Part shown: positions 5,757-6,248 of the stretch, piece by piece
Numbering within the stretch: the first letter of the stretch is position 1
Layout: every line of letters begins with the position of its first letter
NCBI GenBank assembly: GCA_003153655.1
Contig: PMAK01000207.1
Coordinates: 1,646-7,893, forward strand
Length of the DNA: 6,248 bases
Reading direction: 5' to 3'
Source: Phycisphaerales bacterium
GTDB taxonomy: Bacteria > Planctomycetota > Phycisphaerae > Tepidisphaerales > Tepidisphaeraceae
Translations under genes and position numbers: made by a program
Notes under the pieces: generated by a model
What the model was told of the DNA's origin: nothing
What the model saw: the letters and a program-made list of their open reading frames with translations, nothing else
The model's database searches: none

Positions 5757-6248
5757 TCAATGGATCATGCGATATTCTTCAACCGTGAGGCCCGCCGCCG
5801 CCCCAGCCGCGGCCCGCACTGCGGGGTCCGGGTCGTCCGACAAACGGCGCAAAAAGCGCGGTGCCGCGATCTGATCCGCCTGCCGGGCCGCGTCAAACCG
5901 GTATCGACCCACCTTCAGGATCGCCTCCACACGGAACATCCGTTCCCGGGCCTTGGTCGCAAAATGAAAAACATCCCCAGCATTGGCCGCGATCCGCTGC
6001 TGATCCGCGCTCGCCAAAACCTCATAGATCGGCAGCACGTTCTTCTGATCGAAATCCACCGTCGCAGCCTGCTGATCCTGCAACTGCTTCTGTTCCGGCG
6101 AACCGGCCGCCTCCATCTCGGCCAAAGCCGTGGTCGCCCCATCCATCAGGCCCATCCCCCGGGAAAATTCTTCATAATCCAGTCGCTCGCGATATAGATT
6201 TTGGCCCAGCGCGTAAGCAGCCTGGAGAAACGTGCGCCCTTCATCATT
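5757..6248 (-). CDS. Unrecognised soluble protein with HEAT-like C-terminus (3' part only)
   Basis: The reading frame is open from the right edge through 163 codons to a TGA at 5759-5757; the start lies outside the window, so the ATG at 6155 should not be taken as the beginning. I do not recognise the family. The visible part is Ala-, Arg- and Gln-rich, predicted largely helical, with no membrane segment. It holds a charged helix-rich region (QNLYRERLDYEEFSRGM, LADQQR-like and FATKARERMFRVEAILKVG segments). The last 40 residues (APRFLRRLSDDPDPAVRAAA, then GAAAGLTVEEYRMIH) resemble a HEAT or PBS-lyase-like helical repeat. The pseudopilin gene follows after an 83-base gap without an evident terminator, so the two may be co-transcribed, but a functional link is not shown. 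Confidence 0.75.
   Translation of the reverse strand, partial: NDEGRTFLQAAYALGQNLYRERLDYEEFSRGMGLMDGATTALAEMEAAGSPEQKQLQDQQAATVDFDQKNVLPIYEVLASADQQRIAANAGDVFHFATKARERMFRVEAILKVGRYRFDAARQADQIAAPRFLRRLSDDPDPAVRAAAGAAAGLTVEEYRMIH

Noticed and set aside
5760..6197. A 145-codon plus-strand open frame opposite the right-edge gene
   Set aside because: It is Arg/His/Pro-rich with no recognisable motifs. The minus-strand frame stays open to the window edge and has a plausible helical-repeat C-terminus.

Overview
This window comes from a Gram-negative-type bacterium. The evidence is a three-part export system that spans two membranes, a lipoprotein with a lipobox, and a type II secretion-like pseudopilin. 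The prepilin signature (AFTLVELLVVIGIIALLAGILLP followed by DFGDYPR), the large extra domain in the pseudopilin and the fairly GC-rich genes with a PVC-like feel suggest Planctomycetota (perhaps Phycisphaerae) or Verrucomicrobiota. That placement is an inference from family knowledge, not proven by the sequence. All genes lie on the minus strand, so the order of transcription is from high to low coordinates.

Right end (6248 to 5757): the C-terminal part of an unrecognised soluble protein, cut by the window edge, ending in a HEAT-like segment. It is followed after an 83-base gap by a GspG-like pseudopilin of 466 residues (5673 to 4273) carrying a Pro/Ser/Thr-rich insertion. A 192-base gap (4272 to 4081) holds a weak terminator-like stem-loop and the presumed promoter/operator of the next operon.

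Left two thirds (4080 to 1): a compact efflux operon consisting of a TetR-family regulator, a MacA/HlyD-like periplasmic adaptor, a MacB-type ABC ATPase, a separate MacB-type FtsX permease, and the start of a lipoprotein that is most likely the TolC/NodT-type outer-membrane channel. TetR/adaptor and adaptor/ATPase are joined by ATGA overlaps, and permease/lipoprotein by an 8-base overlap. The adaptor carries the R-x3-L-x6-S hairpin-tip motif used to dock to TolC-like channels, which agrees with the gene order. In this system the ATPase dimer drives the permease, the adaptor bridges the periplasm and the lipoprotein channel exits the outer membrane; the TetR protein probably senses a substrate and represses its own operon. 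The substrate is unknown.

The one break in this tight operon is the 137-base ATPase/permease gap, which is mostly filled by a long imperfect inverted repeat (1341 to 1432) built from CAGAT words spaced about one helical turn apart. This is the most unusual element here. I do not see a wholly new multi-gene system; the main genes belong to known families.
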